A DNA stretch of 64,000 nucleotides from Bacteroidota bacterium (GCA_026391795.1 JAPLDI010000050.1:1-64000); one strand, 5' to 3'. Positions 17,804-28,407 are shown, numbered from the stretch's first letter. Notes: generated from the sequence alone by a model not told the origin. Program-made: numbers and translations.

Positions 17804-18925
17804 TTATTTTTTCTTTGATGCTGTCGTAAAACAGAAAGACCCAGGGATCCTGCCTGCCGGGAATGTCCCCAGGAGGGATGCAGTTGATTGATCATACTGG
17901 TATACCGTTCCGTTTTGAATATAATCTTTGGCATCGGACACAAAGATATTTCCATTCGTCGGGTTGATCCCAAGGCCATAGAAAAGATGCTGGTTGGAGG
18001 GAATCAATGGGGCGGTTGGGATGACTGTTGCAGACACAGGCATCTGGTAGACACCATTGTTAAGAAAATAGAGGGTATCCTTTTGATTGTTTATACAAAG
18101 CCTTGATGGAACTCCACCAGAAAAGGTGAAGGTTCTGTCAACAAGGCGCAATGAAGGGTCTATCCTTATAAGGGTCGGAGCCTCAACCTGATCAAAGCCG
18201 CCGGTGCAGAGAACCCATATTTTATCTTTTTTATCCATCACCATGCAGATGGGCTCTTTGCCTGTTTTGATGCTGTCAACAATCTGGTCTGACTTTGTAT
18301 CAATGACCAGGATTCTCGCATTCCGCTGCGCAGTGGGCAGACCCATGTTCCCGATGGTAGTGACAAACATGTAGTTGTTGAACCGTATCATGGATTCGGT
18401 CCAGCTGTTGGTCGGGATGGATTTCTTTATATTCAGTGTTGTCAGGTCAATTACCGACACACTCAGATTCATGTTGGTCACGTAGGCTTTCGAAGAATCG
18501 AAGATGGCCATGAAACGGGGAGAACTGAACCCGGTCATGGTTCTTATTGATTTAAAGTCTTTAAGGGATACAACTTCAATGGTGTTTGAATTATTCACAA
18601 TGATGAACCCCATGTTGTTAAAGGTCAGCATGCTTTCCGCAACGTCACCCAGGAGGCGGTCATTATGTGTTTTGAAGACATCCTGTTCAACGGTTGTGTC
18701 TTTCGTATTGATAAATGTAATAGAGGCATTTCCTGAATTGAAGTTCCCTTCATTCACAACGAAGATCCCGTTCTCATAGGATTTATTTACCGGCGGAGGA
18801 GTTACCGTTGTTGAATCTTCACGTATCGGCGTCTTACTACAAGACAATACAACGGGAATAAGAAGCAGGATGGAGATAAATTTCGAAGCAGCAGAGGTAT
18901 ATATGTTCTTTTTGTTTAAAATCAC
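17804..18925 (-). CDS. YncE/DUF5074-type beta-propeller lipoprotein (BtuG-like)
   Basis: Lipobox 'LLIPVVLSCSK'; 'GIFVVNEGNFNSGNASITFIN...' and 'DSIKTGKEPICMVMDKKDKIWVLCTGG' typical of DUF5074/YncE; downstream of a BtuB-like receptor. Confidence 0.82.
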   Translation of the reverse strand: MILNKKNIYTSAASKFISILLLIPVVLSCSKTPIREDSTTVTPPPVNKSYENGIFVVNEGNFNSGNASITFINTKDTTVEQDVFKTHNDRLLGDVAESMLTFNNMGFIIVNNSNTIEVVSLKDFKSIRTMTGFSSPRFMAIFDSSKAYVTNMNLSVSVIDLTTLNIKKSIPTNSWTESMIRFNNYMFVTTIGNMGLPTAQRNARILVIDTKSDQIVDSIKTGKEPICMVMDKKDKIWVLCTGGFDQVEAPTLIRIDPSLRLVDRTFTFSGGVPSRLCINNQKDTLYFLNNGVYQMPVSATVIPTAPLIPSNQHLFYGLGINPTNGNIFVSDAKDYIQNGTVYQYDQSTASLLGTFPAGRIPGSFCFTTASKKK

Positions 18926-18964
18926 TTTGTAAATGTTTAATAAAGCAGGAATACCTTTATGCTA

Positions 18965-20884
18965 TTATTTTCTGAAATTAAATTTCAGCATCAATGCATA
19001 ATTGCGCCCAGGCATAGGCCTGTTCGCAATTGACTGGTAATCGAGATCAAACAAATTATTCAAATTCAGCTGTAAAGATAGTGTAATTTTTTTCAATTGA
19101 AAGTTTTTCCCCAAAATTATATTAGAAAGATAGTAACCGGGCATATAAGTGCTGTTATCCGGACTGGTATACCTTTCACTGATATAGGAAAAAACATAAG
19201 AACCATAAAAGCCGATAATGGAAACGCCGAGCGTTGAGTTAAACGTATTGACCGGCGTATAGATGAGTTGTTTTCCCATGGTACTGTCACCGGGAAAAAG
19301 TGGTTTTTCATTCGTCGATCTGCAATAGTTCCATGTATTGCTGGATGAGAACCTGAACCGCCAGATGTTCCACGCAAGATTTAGCCCTGCTTCTACTCCC
19401 CTGGCGTGGACTTCGCTGATATTCTGGGGTTCAAAAAGGCCTGAAGAATTTGGTTTCCAGAGTATCTGGTTGATGATCTTTGAGTAGTAGCCAGTGAGTG
19501 TAGTTTCAAGAAAAAAACCTTTGTCCTTCTTCCCGAAGTTGTAAACCGTGCCGGCTTCGATGGCATAATCTGTTTCAGGTTTCAATTCAGCATTGCCATA
19601 CGGTTCAAAATAAAGATCATTTAATGAGGGATAGCGGTAATTACGACAAAGGTTCGTTGAAAAGGAAAGATTGATCTTTTTAAAAGGTTTGTATTCAATG
19701 GCCAGTGCAGGAATAAACGGCAGGAATTTGCTGTCGATCATATCCTGTCTAAGGACCAGCGACAGCTGAAGCCATCTTACCACACTGTAATTGAATTCGG
19801 CAAAGAGTCCAATTGTACTCCTTGTTTTCTCTCCATTGTATGAATCCGAAATAACCCAGTCAGCATTGTACTCAGCCCCCGGTCTGATCGTTAATTTTTT
19901 GATTCCTGACCAGACCAGCCTGAAACGGTTGGCCCAGGAGTAGGAATGGTGGTTCCAGGTATTATCTTCAAGTGTATATCGCATGAACTGATCAACCATG
20001 GACGAACGCAGAGTAAAATAATAGTTGGAGTCAGAGCGTCTCCATTCCGCCATGCTTCGGATGGTCTGGTCCTTTTGTTCTTCTTTATGAACATTTTCGG
20101 TATTGGTTGTGATGGGTGGAATCTGGTGATTATTAATACTATACCAGATACGGGCCGTAAGGATATCTTTTTTCGACAACCTGAAAAATGCTTCCTGGGT
20201 GATTCCCCCCAGAACATAAACTGCATTGGAAAGTTTCTCAGTGGATTTGGTCTGGTCGTTATTGTAGGGAAAATTATTCAGTGCATTGGAATAGTTGATC
20301 TTTGTTATCGATTGCACATTCTGGTTCCCAATTGCCAGGCAGGCATCGGTTGTATAGTTGTTAAAGCTTGCTAAGGTTTGAGCCAGCATCACATTGATGC
20401 TGTTGTTCCAATCCGGGTTACTGACAAGATTGATCACTCCCCCGAAGGCCCCGCTGGTTCTGGCGACGGTTGCAGCACCGTAAAGTATCTCAAGGCTTTC
20501 AAACTGTGAGACTGGTATCTGAGAAAGGTCTGTCTGGCCCAGCATGGGCGAATTAATACAGATCCCGTTCCATTCAACCTGGGTATGGTTGGCAGAGGTT
20601 CCACGGAATGAGGGTGTTGATAGGCTTCCGTTCCCGTACGATTTCACAAAGACCGTTGAATGCTGTGACAGGATTGTCGAAAGATCCGCACTCAGGTACT
20701 GAACAAGAATATTGGAATCAATCCGTATTTTCTTGAACCCATCATTGCGGAGCGTAAAATTTCCGGAAACTTCAACCTGGGGAAGATGCAATGTATCATT
20801 CAGGCTCTGTGAGAAAAGAAAGCAGCCCTGAAAACATAAAATCAAAAATAAAACAAATCGTGTATGTGTAGTGTTTCTTGTCAA
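18965..20884 (-). CDS. TonB-dependent outer-membrane receptor (BtuB-like)
   Basis: Plug 'LSQHSTVFVKSYGNGSLSTPSFRGTSANHTQVEWNGICINSPMLGQTDLSQIPV...GGVINLVS'; C-terminal 'NLNNLFDLDYQSIANRPMPGRNYALMLKFNFRK'. Confidence 0.93.
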   Translation of the reverse strand: MTRNTTHTRFVLFLILCFQGCFLFSQSLNDTLHLPQVEVSGNFTLRNDGFKKIRIDSNILVQYLSADLSTILSQHSTVFVKSYGNGSLSTPSFRGTSANHTQVEWNGICINSPMLGQTDLSQIPVSQFESLEILYGAATVARTSGAFGGVINLVSNPDWNNSINVMLAQTLASFNNYTTDACLAIGNQNVQSITKINYSNALNNFPYNNDQTKSTEKLSNAVYVLGGITQEAFFRLSKKDILTARIWYSINNHQIPPITTNTENVHKEEQKDQTIRSMAEWRRSDSNYYFTLRSSMVDQFMRYTLEDNTWNHHSYSWANRFRLVWSGIKKLTIRPGAEYNADWVISDSYNGEKTRSTIGLFAEFNYSVVRWLQLSLVLRQDMIDSKFLPFIPALAIEYKPFKKINLSFSTNLCRNYRYPSLNDLYFEPYGNAELKPETDYAIEAGTVYNFGKKDKGFFLETTLTGYYSKIINQILWKPNSSGLFEPQNISEVHARGVEAGLNLAWNIWRFRFSSSNTWNYCRSTNEKPLFPGDSTMGKQLIYTPVNTFNSTLGVSIIGFYGSYVFSYISERYTSPDNSTYMPGYYLSNIILGKNFQLKKITLSLQLNLNNLFDLDYQSIANRPMPGRNYALMLKFNFRK

Positions 20885-20911
20885 ATATGTAATTTACGTT
20901 CCTTGAACAAG

Positions 20912-21904
20912 CTAAATCCGGACAATCTTCTTTTCCACCGTTGTTCCGTTTTCAAGGGTAAAGGTACAAAAATAGATCCCGGAGGAAAGAAAAGTTAAAT
21001 CAATCGTTGAATTGTTTGGTAAACCTTTCTTTTCCCAGACCATCTTTCCTGAAATATCATGAATAACAATGTCAAATATAGATCCGATGAACAGGTTGAT
21101 GGTAATCCTGTCAATTACCGGGTTTGGATACAAATACAAGACCTGGTCACCCGTGGAGTATGAAAAATGAAGCACTCCCACCGCGTCGAGATCGAATCCG
21201 CCTGTATTGAAAGGCGTCGGCCAGGGATCATTTACAATATTTCCCTGTGAATCGTACCTGGCGATGGACGGTTTGATGGATCCGACTGCATCAATGATCT
21301 TGATATGCGTTATACGGGTAATATCCAGCCCGGGTGTCCCGTCAAGGAGAGCCAGGTCGAACGGGGTACCATAATCGACCCGGTATTTTCCGGCGAGATT
21401 ATCGATCTTTGTTGCATCGAGTGTTCCAAAAGTTGTAATCTGCTTGGATGTTTGCGTCAGTGAGACAGCCGGAAACCTGAAATAATTAACCCCATCGGAG
21501 CTGACTTCCACGAAACCGAGTTCAAGGAAAGTATCGCTAAGCCCGTTTTCAAAAACGGCAAAGTCATACCCCGGTCCGTTCGTAACAGGATGATCAAAGG
21601 TAAGTATAGCATATCCCCCATCGCCGAGACTGACAGGCGCTTCATCAGCCTTACCAAGTGCAGATCCCTCGGTTCCGAAATTGGCTTTATTGTCGCCATC
21701 ATAGGTTAAGGAAGTATCGAAAAGATTGATATATCCTCTCTGAACCACACAGCCCGTGGCCCAACCAACGATTATAACGCTGTCTTTAAAGATTGCAGTT
21801 GATCCCGCCTGACCAGCGGGAGGTGGAAACTGTGCATTACAGGAAATGGAGAAATAAAGAAACGCAGCCCCGATGCAAAGGGCACTTATAAGCTTGGTTC
21901 TCAT
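20912..21904 (-). CDS. T9SS-sorted cell-surface protein of the TonB locus
   Basis: Signal peptide, 'SLGDGGYAILTFDHPVTNGPGYDFAVFENG...FVEVSSDGVNYFRFP', T9SS tail 'LYPNPVIDRITINL'. Confidence 0.85.
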   Translation of the reverse strand: MRTKLISALCIGAAFLYFSISCNAQFPPPAGQAGSTAIFKDSVIIVGWATGCVVQRGYINLFDTSLTYDGDNKANFGTEGSALGKADEAPVSLGDGGYAILTFDHPVTNGPGYDFAVFENGLSDTFLELGFVEVSSDGVNYFRFPAVSLTQTSKQITTFGTLDATKIDNLAGKYRVDYGTPFDLALLDGTPGLDITRITHIKIIDAVGSIKPSIARYDSQGNIVNDPWPTPFNTGGFDLDAVGVLHFSYSTGDQVLYLYPNPVIDRITINLFIGSIFDIVIHDISGKMVWEKKGLPNNSTIDLTFLSSGIYFCTFTLENGTTVEKKIVRI

Positions 21905-21976
21905 TCGTTACGAAAAACAATCTGTAGGTACCTGAAGGTTACAACCATGGATCGGGCTATTTATGCCTTCTTCCGG

Positions 21977-23293
21977 TTATCTCTTGATAAACTTCCTGAC
22001 CTTTGTTCCCTGGCTGTTCATGAAAGATATAAGGTAGACTCCCGATGGATAATCAGCAACACTGATCCGGATATTGTTTTCACCCTCCCTGACAGGCCTT
22101 GTTTCAATAGTCCTTCCTGTGAGATCAAGGATTTTAATTTCATTCAGATTCGTGGCATTGCCAACATTTATGAAGAGATAGTCATTCACCGGGTTCGGAT
22201 AGACTGATACTGACTCCTGAACAGATCCGGAAGGTGCAACCCCGGTAGGAGTACGGAAATCAATGGCACATGCATCTGAATTTAGTCCTGTAGTATAACT
22301 TGTAAGGGAATCTCCTGCGAAAGAAAATACGAAGCCTTTGCTGTATGACGTACGGTTACCGATATTGGTGTAGAATTTATTATTAAGGTAATCAACCCCA
22401 ACCGAATGGATCTCGACTGCCCCGGCTGAGCCGAAATAATTGATAATCGCGGTATCAGCGATGGCCTGTGTGTCAAGGTTGTAAGATCCGATACTGTTGT
22501 TTATTCCAAGGAAAAGAAGGTTCCCGGCGATACCATATCCCGGTCCTACTTTAACGTTCAATACGTTGGTGACAAAGGTGCCGGTTGCAGGGTCATACCG
22601 CGTAATACTTCCAACAGTTCCTCCTCCATAGGGCGTCTTGTTGACACAATAAATATATCCGCCATAAGGATAGACGCTCCTGCTTCCAACAGCTGTTGGC
22701 CCAAAGTTAACAATGCTTTCAAGTTTCCAGGTGGTTGCATCAATGATGGCCATTCGTCCATTAATACCCTGGTATCCACTATCCACAGCAACATATGCAT
22801 GTTTGTTGTAAACACAAACACCCTGGCAATCACCGGCAATGCTGTCAACCAGGGCGATCATACTCAGATCATCGGCATTCAGCACCTCAACGCGAAAACG
22901 GCCAATCGGATATTCTTTTGTGATGATCAGCCGGTTGTTGTTGTAAAGACCCAGTTTATTGATTCCGGAGTCTTTGACGGCGGCTAACCTCTGGTACGTA
23001 TCAATGTTGTATTTGACAATAGAATCCTCGGCTGTGACAAAGGCGAAATTATCGCTTACAAGCACATCCTGAGTACTTTGAGTATAGATCGTATTGAAAA
23101 CCGTCACGGCCTGAGTGGAAAGGTTATAGGATTCAATGGTCACATAATCTGCATAGGGCGGTGTACTCTCAAATTTTCCTCCATTGGCAATGATCACCTG
23201 GCGGGCCGATGTTGTGCCCTGTGCCAGAACCGATAGGCTACCTGAAAGAAAAAACAGAACCAGTGATAGCAAAAAGAGAAAATACTTTTTCAT
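21977..23293 (-). CDS. YncE/DUF5074-like beta-propeller with T9SS sorting domain
   Basis: Repeated propeller strands ('LVSDNFAFVTAEDSIVKYNIDTY'); C-terminal 'VYPNPVNDYLFINV...VRKFIKR'. Confidence 0.85.
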   Translation of the reverse strand: MKKYFLFLLSLVLFFLSGSLSVLAQGTTSARQVIIANGGKFESTPPYADYVTIESYNLSTQAVTVFNTIYTQSTQDVLVSDNFAFVTAEDSIVKYNIDTYQRLAAVKDSGINKLGLYNNNRLIITKEYPIGRFRVEVLNADDLSMIALVDSIAGDCQGVCVYNKHAYVAVDSGYQGINGRMAIIDATTWKLESIVNFGPTAVGSRSVYPYGGYIYCVNKTPYGGGTVGSITRYDPATGTFVTNVLNVKVGPGYGIAGNLLFLGINNSIGSYNLDTQAIADTAIINYFGSAGAVEIHSVGVDYLNNKFYTNIGNRTSYSKGFVFSFAGDSLTSYTTGLNSDACAIDFRTPTGVAPSGSVQESVSVYPNPVNDYLFINVGNATNLNEIKILDLTGRTIETRPVREGENNIRISVADYPSGVYLISFMNSQGTKVRKFIKR

Positions 23294-23435
23294 ATTGATA
23301 GATGTTTAAAGGGTCGACGATAGGTTAATAAACAAAATTAGTATACTAGATAATACTTTTACAAAAGTATAAAATATTTTGCTTGGTATCAATAATTGTG
23401 ATAATTTTACTGACCTTTTATAACTGACTGAACCT

Positions 23436-23660
23436 ATGAGTTTGACCCGGAACCGGTGGATATTATATTCATTCCTATTTCTGTTTTCAGTTATAATTTC
23501 TTCGTGTGCATCTCATTCAAGGGAATCTATCTGTAAAGGAAACAACACCTACCGGGGTTACAACCCAAAAAAGAACAAGAGCAGATACAACGTGAAGTAT
23601 GATGCAAAAAGCAGGTCGGTCAGAAAAGATTATGTGATCAAGAATGGCATCGCGCATTAG
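23436..23660 (+). CDS. Small hypothetical lipoprotein
   Basis: Lipobox 'SVIISSCASHS' and basic C-terminus; overlaps the start of the next ORF. Confidence 0.6.
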   Translation: MSLTRNRWILYSFLFLFSVIISSCASHSRESICKGNNTYRGYNPKKNKSRYNVKYDAKSRSVRKDYVIKNGIAH

Positions 23661-24765
23661 AAGGATCACCTTCCAGGTGTTTTGTTTCTGCTGTCTTTCC
23701 TTTACTTCATGTCATGTTGCCCGTTATGTTTACTGGAATTATGCCGATGTAAGCGACTATAAAAAGTTTCCGGCAGATACAGTCCGGCCGGGCCTTTCAC
23801 CGCACAGTTTATCCAGGGCACTTCTTCAGAATGAACTTCATACACCTGCAAAATTCAGCAGCAGTAAGGATTCCGGAAATCTGGAGAAATTCCTTTCGGC
23901 ACAAAAAACGCTCGCCTTTCTCATTCTCAGGAAGGACACAATTATTTATGAATCTTACTTTAACGGATATGACAAGCTTTCGGTGATTCCATCTTTTTCT
24001 GTTGCTAAATCCTTCGTTTCCGCCATGATCGGAATTGCTGTATCCGAAGGATCCATTAAGGATATCCACCAGCCGGTGACAGATTATCTGCCTGAACTGA
24101 AAGATCCCGGCTTTAAAAAAGTGACGCTGGAAGACATTCTGACAATGCGGTCGGGAATAAAGTTCAATGAAGGATACAGCAACCCGTTTGGGGAAGCTGC
24201 TAAGTTCTATTACGGTTTGAATCTGCGTCGTTATACGCTTAAACTGAAGGTTGTGAAATCCCCTGGCAAAGAGTACGACTACCAGAGCGGAAACACGCAG
24301 ATCCTCTCAATGGTCCTTGAGAAAGCAACCGGAATGAGGCTGGCAACCTATTTTGAGGAGAAGATCTGGAAACCCATGGGAGCCGGTCATCCTGCCACAT
24401 GGAGCCTTGACAGCAAAAAGCACAGGGAAGCCAAGTCGTTTTGCTGCATCAATGCAGTGCCTGAAGATTTTGCCTTGTTCGGTCAGCTTTACCTTGATAA
24501 AGGTGTGTCAGGAGGTCATGAAGTTGTTCCTTCGTCCTGGGTTGATGAAACCCTGAAGATTCAGAATGACTCCAGGGATTCACAGGGTTATCCTTACACC
24601 TATTTTTGGAGGGTACTGAACAACGGCAGTTTTTTTGCCAAAGGAATTCTGGGGCAGTTCATATTTGTATGCCCCCAAAAACAGGTTGTGATCATTCGAA
24701 TGGGAGAAAGTGCTGGAGATCTTGACTGGCCGGAATTTTTTGGTCAGCTGACCAGTCAGTTATGA
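23644..24765 (+). CDS. Serine hydrolase, beta-lactamase/class C family
   Basis: 'SFSVAKSFVSAMIGIAV' SxxK motif, 'YDYQSGNTQIL' YxN-type region. Confidence 0.9.
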   Translation: MASRIRRITFQVFCFCCLSFTSCHVARYVYWNYADVSDYKKFPADTVRPGLSPHSLSRALLQNELHTPAKFSSSKDSGNLEKFLSAQKTLAFLILRKDTIIYESYFNGYDKLSVIPSFSVAKSFVSAMIGIAVSEGSIKDIHQPVTDYLPELKDPGFKKVTLEDILTMRSGIKFNEGYSNPFGEAAKFYYGLNLRRYTLKLKVVKSPGKEYDYQSGNTQILSMVLEKATGMRLATYFEEKIWKPMGAGHPATWSLDSKKHREAKSFCCINAVPEDFALFGQLYLDKGVSGGHEVVPSSWVDETLKIQNDSRDSQGYPYTYFWRVLNNGSFFAKGILGQFIFVCPQKQVVIIRMGESAGDLDWPEFFGQLTSQL

Positions 24766-25242
24766 TCCATCGTCAACAAAGGCATCCTCTCCGGGATAGA
24801 AGTATGATTCTTTCGATTTTTTTTCCGAAAATGTGAAGAAAACCACCGTTCCCTCCGAGCAGAGTTCATTCTCTTTATTATAAATGCCGACCCAGATATC
24901 GGCCAGGTTCCTTCTCATCTGAAGTACCCTGGCGCGGATCGTGATCTCACCCCCATTCATATAGACAGGTTTATGGTACCGTACATTCATCGAGGATGTG
25001 AGTCCGGCCACCTTGATCTTTACATAGACCACCCAGCTGGCAATCTCATCCATGATGGTTGCCTGGATTCCTCCATGCAATACCCCATGATAACCCTCAA
25101 ACCGGGGTTTCGGTTCCCATACAGAAAGGATATCATCTCCTTCCTCAAAAAAGGAAAGCTGAAGTCCTGAAAGATGATCAGGTGAACAACCAAAGCAGGA
25201 ATAACCCTCCCTGCCCCTGAAAGGATTCCGGATCTTTCGCAT
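24760..25242 (-). CDS. PaaI-family hotdog thioesterase
   Basis: 'GYHGVLHGGIQATIMDEIASWVVYVK' hotdog signature. Confidence 0.88.
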   Translation of the reverse strand: MRKIRNPFRGREGYSCFGCSPDHLSGLQLSFFEEGDDILSVWEPKPRFEGYHGVLHGGIQATIMDEIASWVVYVKIKVAGLTSSMNVRYHKPVYMNGGEITIRARVLQMRRNLADIWVGIYNKENELCSEGTVVFFTFSEKKSKESYFYPGEDAFVDDGS

Positions 25243-25261
25243 GACAATTGAAAAGAGGCTC

Positions 25262-26053
25262 TTATCTACTTACGCCCGCCTTGAATTTGGTTTTCTTGAC
25301 GGCTTTTCCGGTCTCATCATATTCAATCCACTCCCCTTCTTTCAAGCCATTCAGATACTGTCCTGAAATTTTGGGTTTTCCATTCCGGTAGAATTCCTGG
25401 TAAGGACCGGCGAAGATATTCTTTGAATAGGTAGCAATTGACTGAAGGGTGTCATTTTCGTAGTACGACTTCTGGATGCCTTCAAACAGGCCATTCTGGT
25501 AATTGTATTCGGCCATCACCTTGCCATTCCTGTTGAACCAGCGGGCAACTCCGCTCTTGGCATCATCTGTGAAGGTAGCCTCTTCCTGGATCTTGCCATT
25601 ATCATAGTAGACCTTTGACGTGCCATTTTTCTTCCCTTTGGAATAGACTACTTCCGTGAGAGGATATTCATTGTAGTTGCTGTAGTTAATGACGAGGCCG
25701 TCAAGCTGGCCGTTTTTATAATTTTCCTCTCCAAGAAGGCGGTTCCTGCGGTCAAACCAAATCGAGATCCCGTCTTTTTTCCCGCCTGAATAATTATCGA
25801 TCCTGACCAGGACATTGTTGGCCAGTTGGGTAACCCAGCAACCGGTTCTGGTATTGTTCCTGTAAAATCCTTTTACAATCTGATCGGCCATCTGTTCTTC
25901 CCAATATCCGATCTTATTTCCCTGGGCATCTGTCCGGTTAACAGTATCATTTTTCTGTGCCATTCCTTGCGAGAAAAGGAACCCTGGAGCAATGATCAAA
26001 AAAGAGACAAAAAGTGCAATGCGCTTCATAAATCTGAATTTAAGTTTTGGCAA
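25262..26053 (-). CDS. MORN/YwqK-type repeat protein
   Basis: Repeats 'YKNGQLDG', 'YDNGKIQEEATF', 'YQNGLFEG', 'YRNGKPKISGQYLNGLKEGEWIEYDETG'. Confidence 0.85.
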   Translation of the reverse strand: MPKLKFRFMKRIALFVSFLIIAPGFLFSQGMAQKNDTVNRTDAQGNKIGYWEEQMADQIVKGFYRNNTRTGCWVTQLANNVLVRIDNYSGGKKDGISIWFDRRNRLLGEENYKNGQLDGLVINYSNYNEYPLTEVVYSKGKKNGTSKVYYDNGKIQEEATFTDDAKSGVARWFNRNGKVMAEYNYQNGLFEGIQKSYYENDTLQSIATYSKNIFAGPYQEFYRNGKPKISGQYLNGLKEGEWIEYDETGKAVKKTKFKAGVSR

Positions 26054-26083
26054 AAATAAGAAATAATAACTTCAAACACCAAA

Positions 26084-27397
26084 TCAATCTTCTATTTCGG
26101 CATAGAGGTCAAAGCTCTCTGCAGCCGTTATCCGTCCCATATAAAAACTGCCAATGTTCAGCTGTTTCCCTGTTTTCGGGATCAGTACTTCATTGTCAAT
26201 CTCGGGGGAATCAAATTCTGTACGTCCAACGTAGAACTCCTCCTCTTCCCTGTCGATGATCACTTTCAGGAAAGAACCTATCCGGGCCGAATTCAGCCGG
26301 AGAGAGATCTCTTCCTGCATTTCCATAAGCGTGGAAGCCCTTTCCTGTTTTACTTTCCCGGGTACCGTGTTTTTCAGTTCATAGGCACCCGTTCCTTCCT
26401 CATGCGAGTATGTGAATACTCCCAATCTGTCAAACCTGCTCTGACTGATGAAATCCTGCAGTTCCTTAAAATCCTTTTCTGTTTCCCCCGGATACCCTGT
26501 AATCAGGGTTGTACGGATGACTCCGTGGGGCAGTTTAGCCCGGATCAATTTTACAAGTTCGAGGGTTTTTTGTTTATCAATGCCTCTTTTCATCGAAGTC
26601 AGGATCCTGGAGTTTATATGTTGCAAAGGGATATCGATGTATTTGCAGATGTTGTCGTGACGGCTGATCACATCCAGCACCTCCGGAGGGAATCCGTCCG
26701 GGTAGGTATAATGCAGTCGGATCCATTCCAGGCCCTTGATTTCAGCAAGGTTTTCAAGAAGTTCCGGCAATCTTCTTTTCTTATAGAGGTCGAGTCCGTA
26801 ATAGGTCGTATCCTGAGAGATAACGTTTATTTCTTTGACTCCGTTCTTTACCAGGATCGTCGCCTCGCGTATGATTTCCTCCATGGGCCGGGAGATATGT
26901 TTTCCCCGGATGGCAGGGATGGAACAGAACGAACAGTGGCGGTCGCAACCTTCAGCGATCTTCAGGTAGGCATAATGAGAAGGTGTCCCCAGTATCCTTT
27001 CTCCCAGCAGCTCTTTTCTGAACCTGCCCCCTACTCTTTCTACGATCGTTTTCAATTCGTTTACACCATAGAAGCCATCCACTTCAGGGATTTCGATTGA
27101 AAGCTGCTCCCGGTAGCGTTCGGAAAGGCAGCCCATAACAAAGAGCGACTGAATATGCCCTTCGGCTTTGGCCCTGACAAAATTCAGGATGGTCTCAACA
27201 GATTCATTTTTTGCATCGAGGATAAACCCGCATGTGTTGATGATGGCAGTATCAATTTTATCTTTTTCGGAAGGATCGAGGATGGTCGTGAAGGAAGAAG
27301 CGTCGAGCTGTTTCATAAGGACCTCTGAGTCGACAAGGTTTTTGGCGCATCCCAGCGAAACAATTCCAATCCGGTGCGGGAGGGATTTCGTTTTCAA
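26084..27397 (-). CDS. rimO: Ribosomal protein S12 methylthiotransferase RimO
   Basis: 'GIVSLGCAKNLVDSEVLM', radical SAM 'EGCDRHCSFCSIPAIRGKHISRP', 'RTTLITGYPGETEKDF', TRAM-like tail. Confidence 0.96.
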   Translation of the reverse strand: MKTKSLPHRIGIVSLGCAKNLVDSEVLMKQLDASSFTTILDPSEKDKIDTAIINTCGFILDAKNESVETILNFVRAKAEGHIQSLFVMGCLSERYREQLSIEIPEVDGFYGVNELKTIVERVGGRFRKELLGERILGTPSHYAYLKIAEGCDRHCSFCSIPAIRGKHISRPMEEIIREATILVKNGVKEINVISQDTTYYGLDLYKKRRLPELLENLAEIKGLEWIRLHYTYPDGFPPEVLDVISRHDNICKYIDIPLQHINSRILTSMKRGIDKQKTLELVKLIRAKLPHGVIRTTLITGYPGETEKDFKELQDFISQSRFDRLGVFTYSHEEGTGAYELKNTVPGKVKQERASTLMEMQEEISLRLNSARIGSFLKVIIDREEEEFYVGRTEFDSPEIDNEVLIPKTGKQLNIGSFYMGRITAAESFDLYAEIED

Positions 27398-27408
27398 GGA
27401 AAGGAAGA

Positions 27409-28407
27409 TTAGGTAAAGAGACTGTCGATAAACTCGATGCGGTTGAACAGCTGTAAATCCTCCATCCGTTCGCCGATCCCGATGTATTTTACAGGAATCT
27501 TGAACTGGTCGGATATGCCAATGACAACACCTCCTTTGGCTGTTCCATCGAGTTTGGTAAGGGCGATGGCGTTTACTTCGGTTGCGGCAGTAAACTGACG
27601 GGCCTGTTCAATGGCGTTCTGACCTGTAGAGGCATCCAGGATGAGAAGTACTTCATGCGGTGCATCCGGGATCAGTTTCTGCATCACATTCCGGATCTTG
27701 GAAAGTTCATTCATCAGGCTGACCTTGTTATGCAGTCGTCCTGCCGTATCAATGATCACAACATCTGTATCTTTTGCCAGTGCAGATTTAACCGTATCAT
27801 ACGCCACGGAGGCAGGGTCTGATCCCATGTTCTGAGCAATGATGGGAACATCTGCGCGCTGTGCCCATATCTTCAGCTGATCAATTGCAGCAGCACGAAA
27901 GGTGTCGGCCGCTCCCAGGAGAACTGTTTTCCCGGCCTTGCGGAAATTGTAGGCAAGTTTTCCAATGGTGGTGGTCTTTCCAACTCCGTTCACCCCAACA
28001 ACCATGATCACGTAGGGATGAATGCCGGCAGGAATGCTGAATTCCTCATTGTCATCTGCGTTGTTCTCCTGCAGGAGCTGGACGATTTCATCTTTCAGCA
28101 ATTTGTTCAGTTCGCCGGTTCCTATATATTTGTCTTTTGCAGCCCTGGACTGAAGCCGTTCAATGATCTTCAGTGTCGTTTCCACTCCCACATCGGAAGA
28201 AACCAGGGTTTCTTCCAGGCGGTCCAAAACATCGTCATCTACCCGCGACTTTCCTGCAACAGCTTTGGAAAGCTTTGAGAAGATGCTGGTTTTGGTCTTT
28301 TCCAGACCTTTATCCAGGGTTTCTTTTTTTTCTTTGGAAAACTTTGAAAAGATGCCCATGGGTTTAATTCTGTTCAGTTTAGAGGTTATAAAAAAAGCTT
28401 TCTTCAC
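27409..28407 (-). CDS. ftsY: Signal recognition particle receptor FtsY
   Basis: 'VVGVNGVGKTTTIGKLAYNFRKAGKTVLLGAADTFRAAAIDQL', 'DTAGRLHNKVSLMNEL', 'LTKLDGTAKGGVVIGI'. Confidence 0.97.
   Translation of the reverse strand: MKKAFFITSKLNRIKPMGIFSKFSKEKKETLDKGLEKTKTSIFSKLSKAVAGKSRVDDDVLDRLEETLVSSDVGVETTLKIIERLQSRAAKDKYIGTGELNKLLKDEIVQLLQENNADDNEEFSIPAGIHPYVIMVVGVNGVGKTTTIGKLAYNFRKAGKTVLLGAADTFRAAAIDQLKIWAQRADVPIIAQNMGSDPASVAYDTVKSALAKDTDVVIIDTAGRLHNKVSLMNELSKIRNVMQKLIPDAPHEVLLILDASTGQNAIEQARQFTAATEVNAIALTKLDGTAKGGVVIGISDQFKIPVKYIGIGERMEDLQLFNRIEFIDSLFT

Noticed and set aside
23294-23435. Cobalamin riboswitch upstream of the BtuB-like locus
   Set aside because: Region is short and AT-rich, and I could not find a B12 box or the expected core; a covariance-model search would settle it.
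26402-27100. 232-aa plus-strand ORF
   Set aside because: Antisense to rimO, whose motifs are unambiguous.
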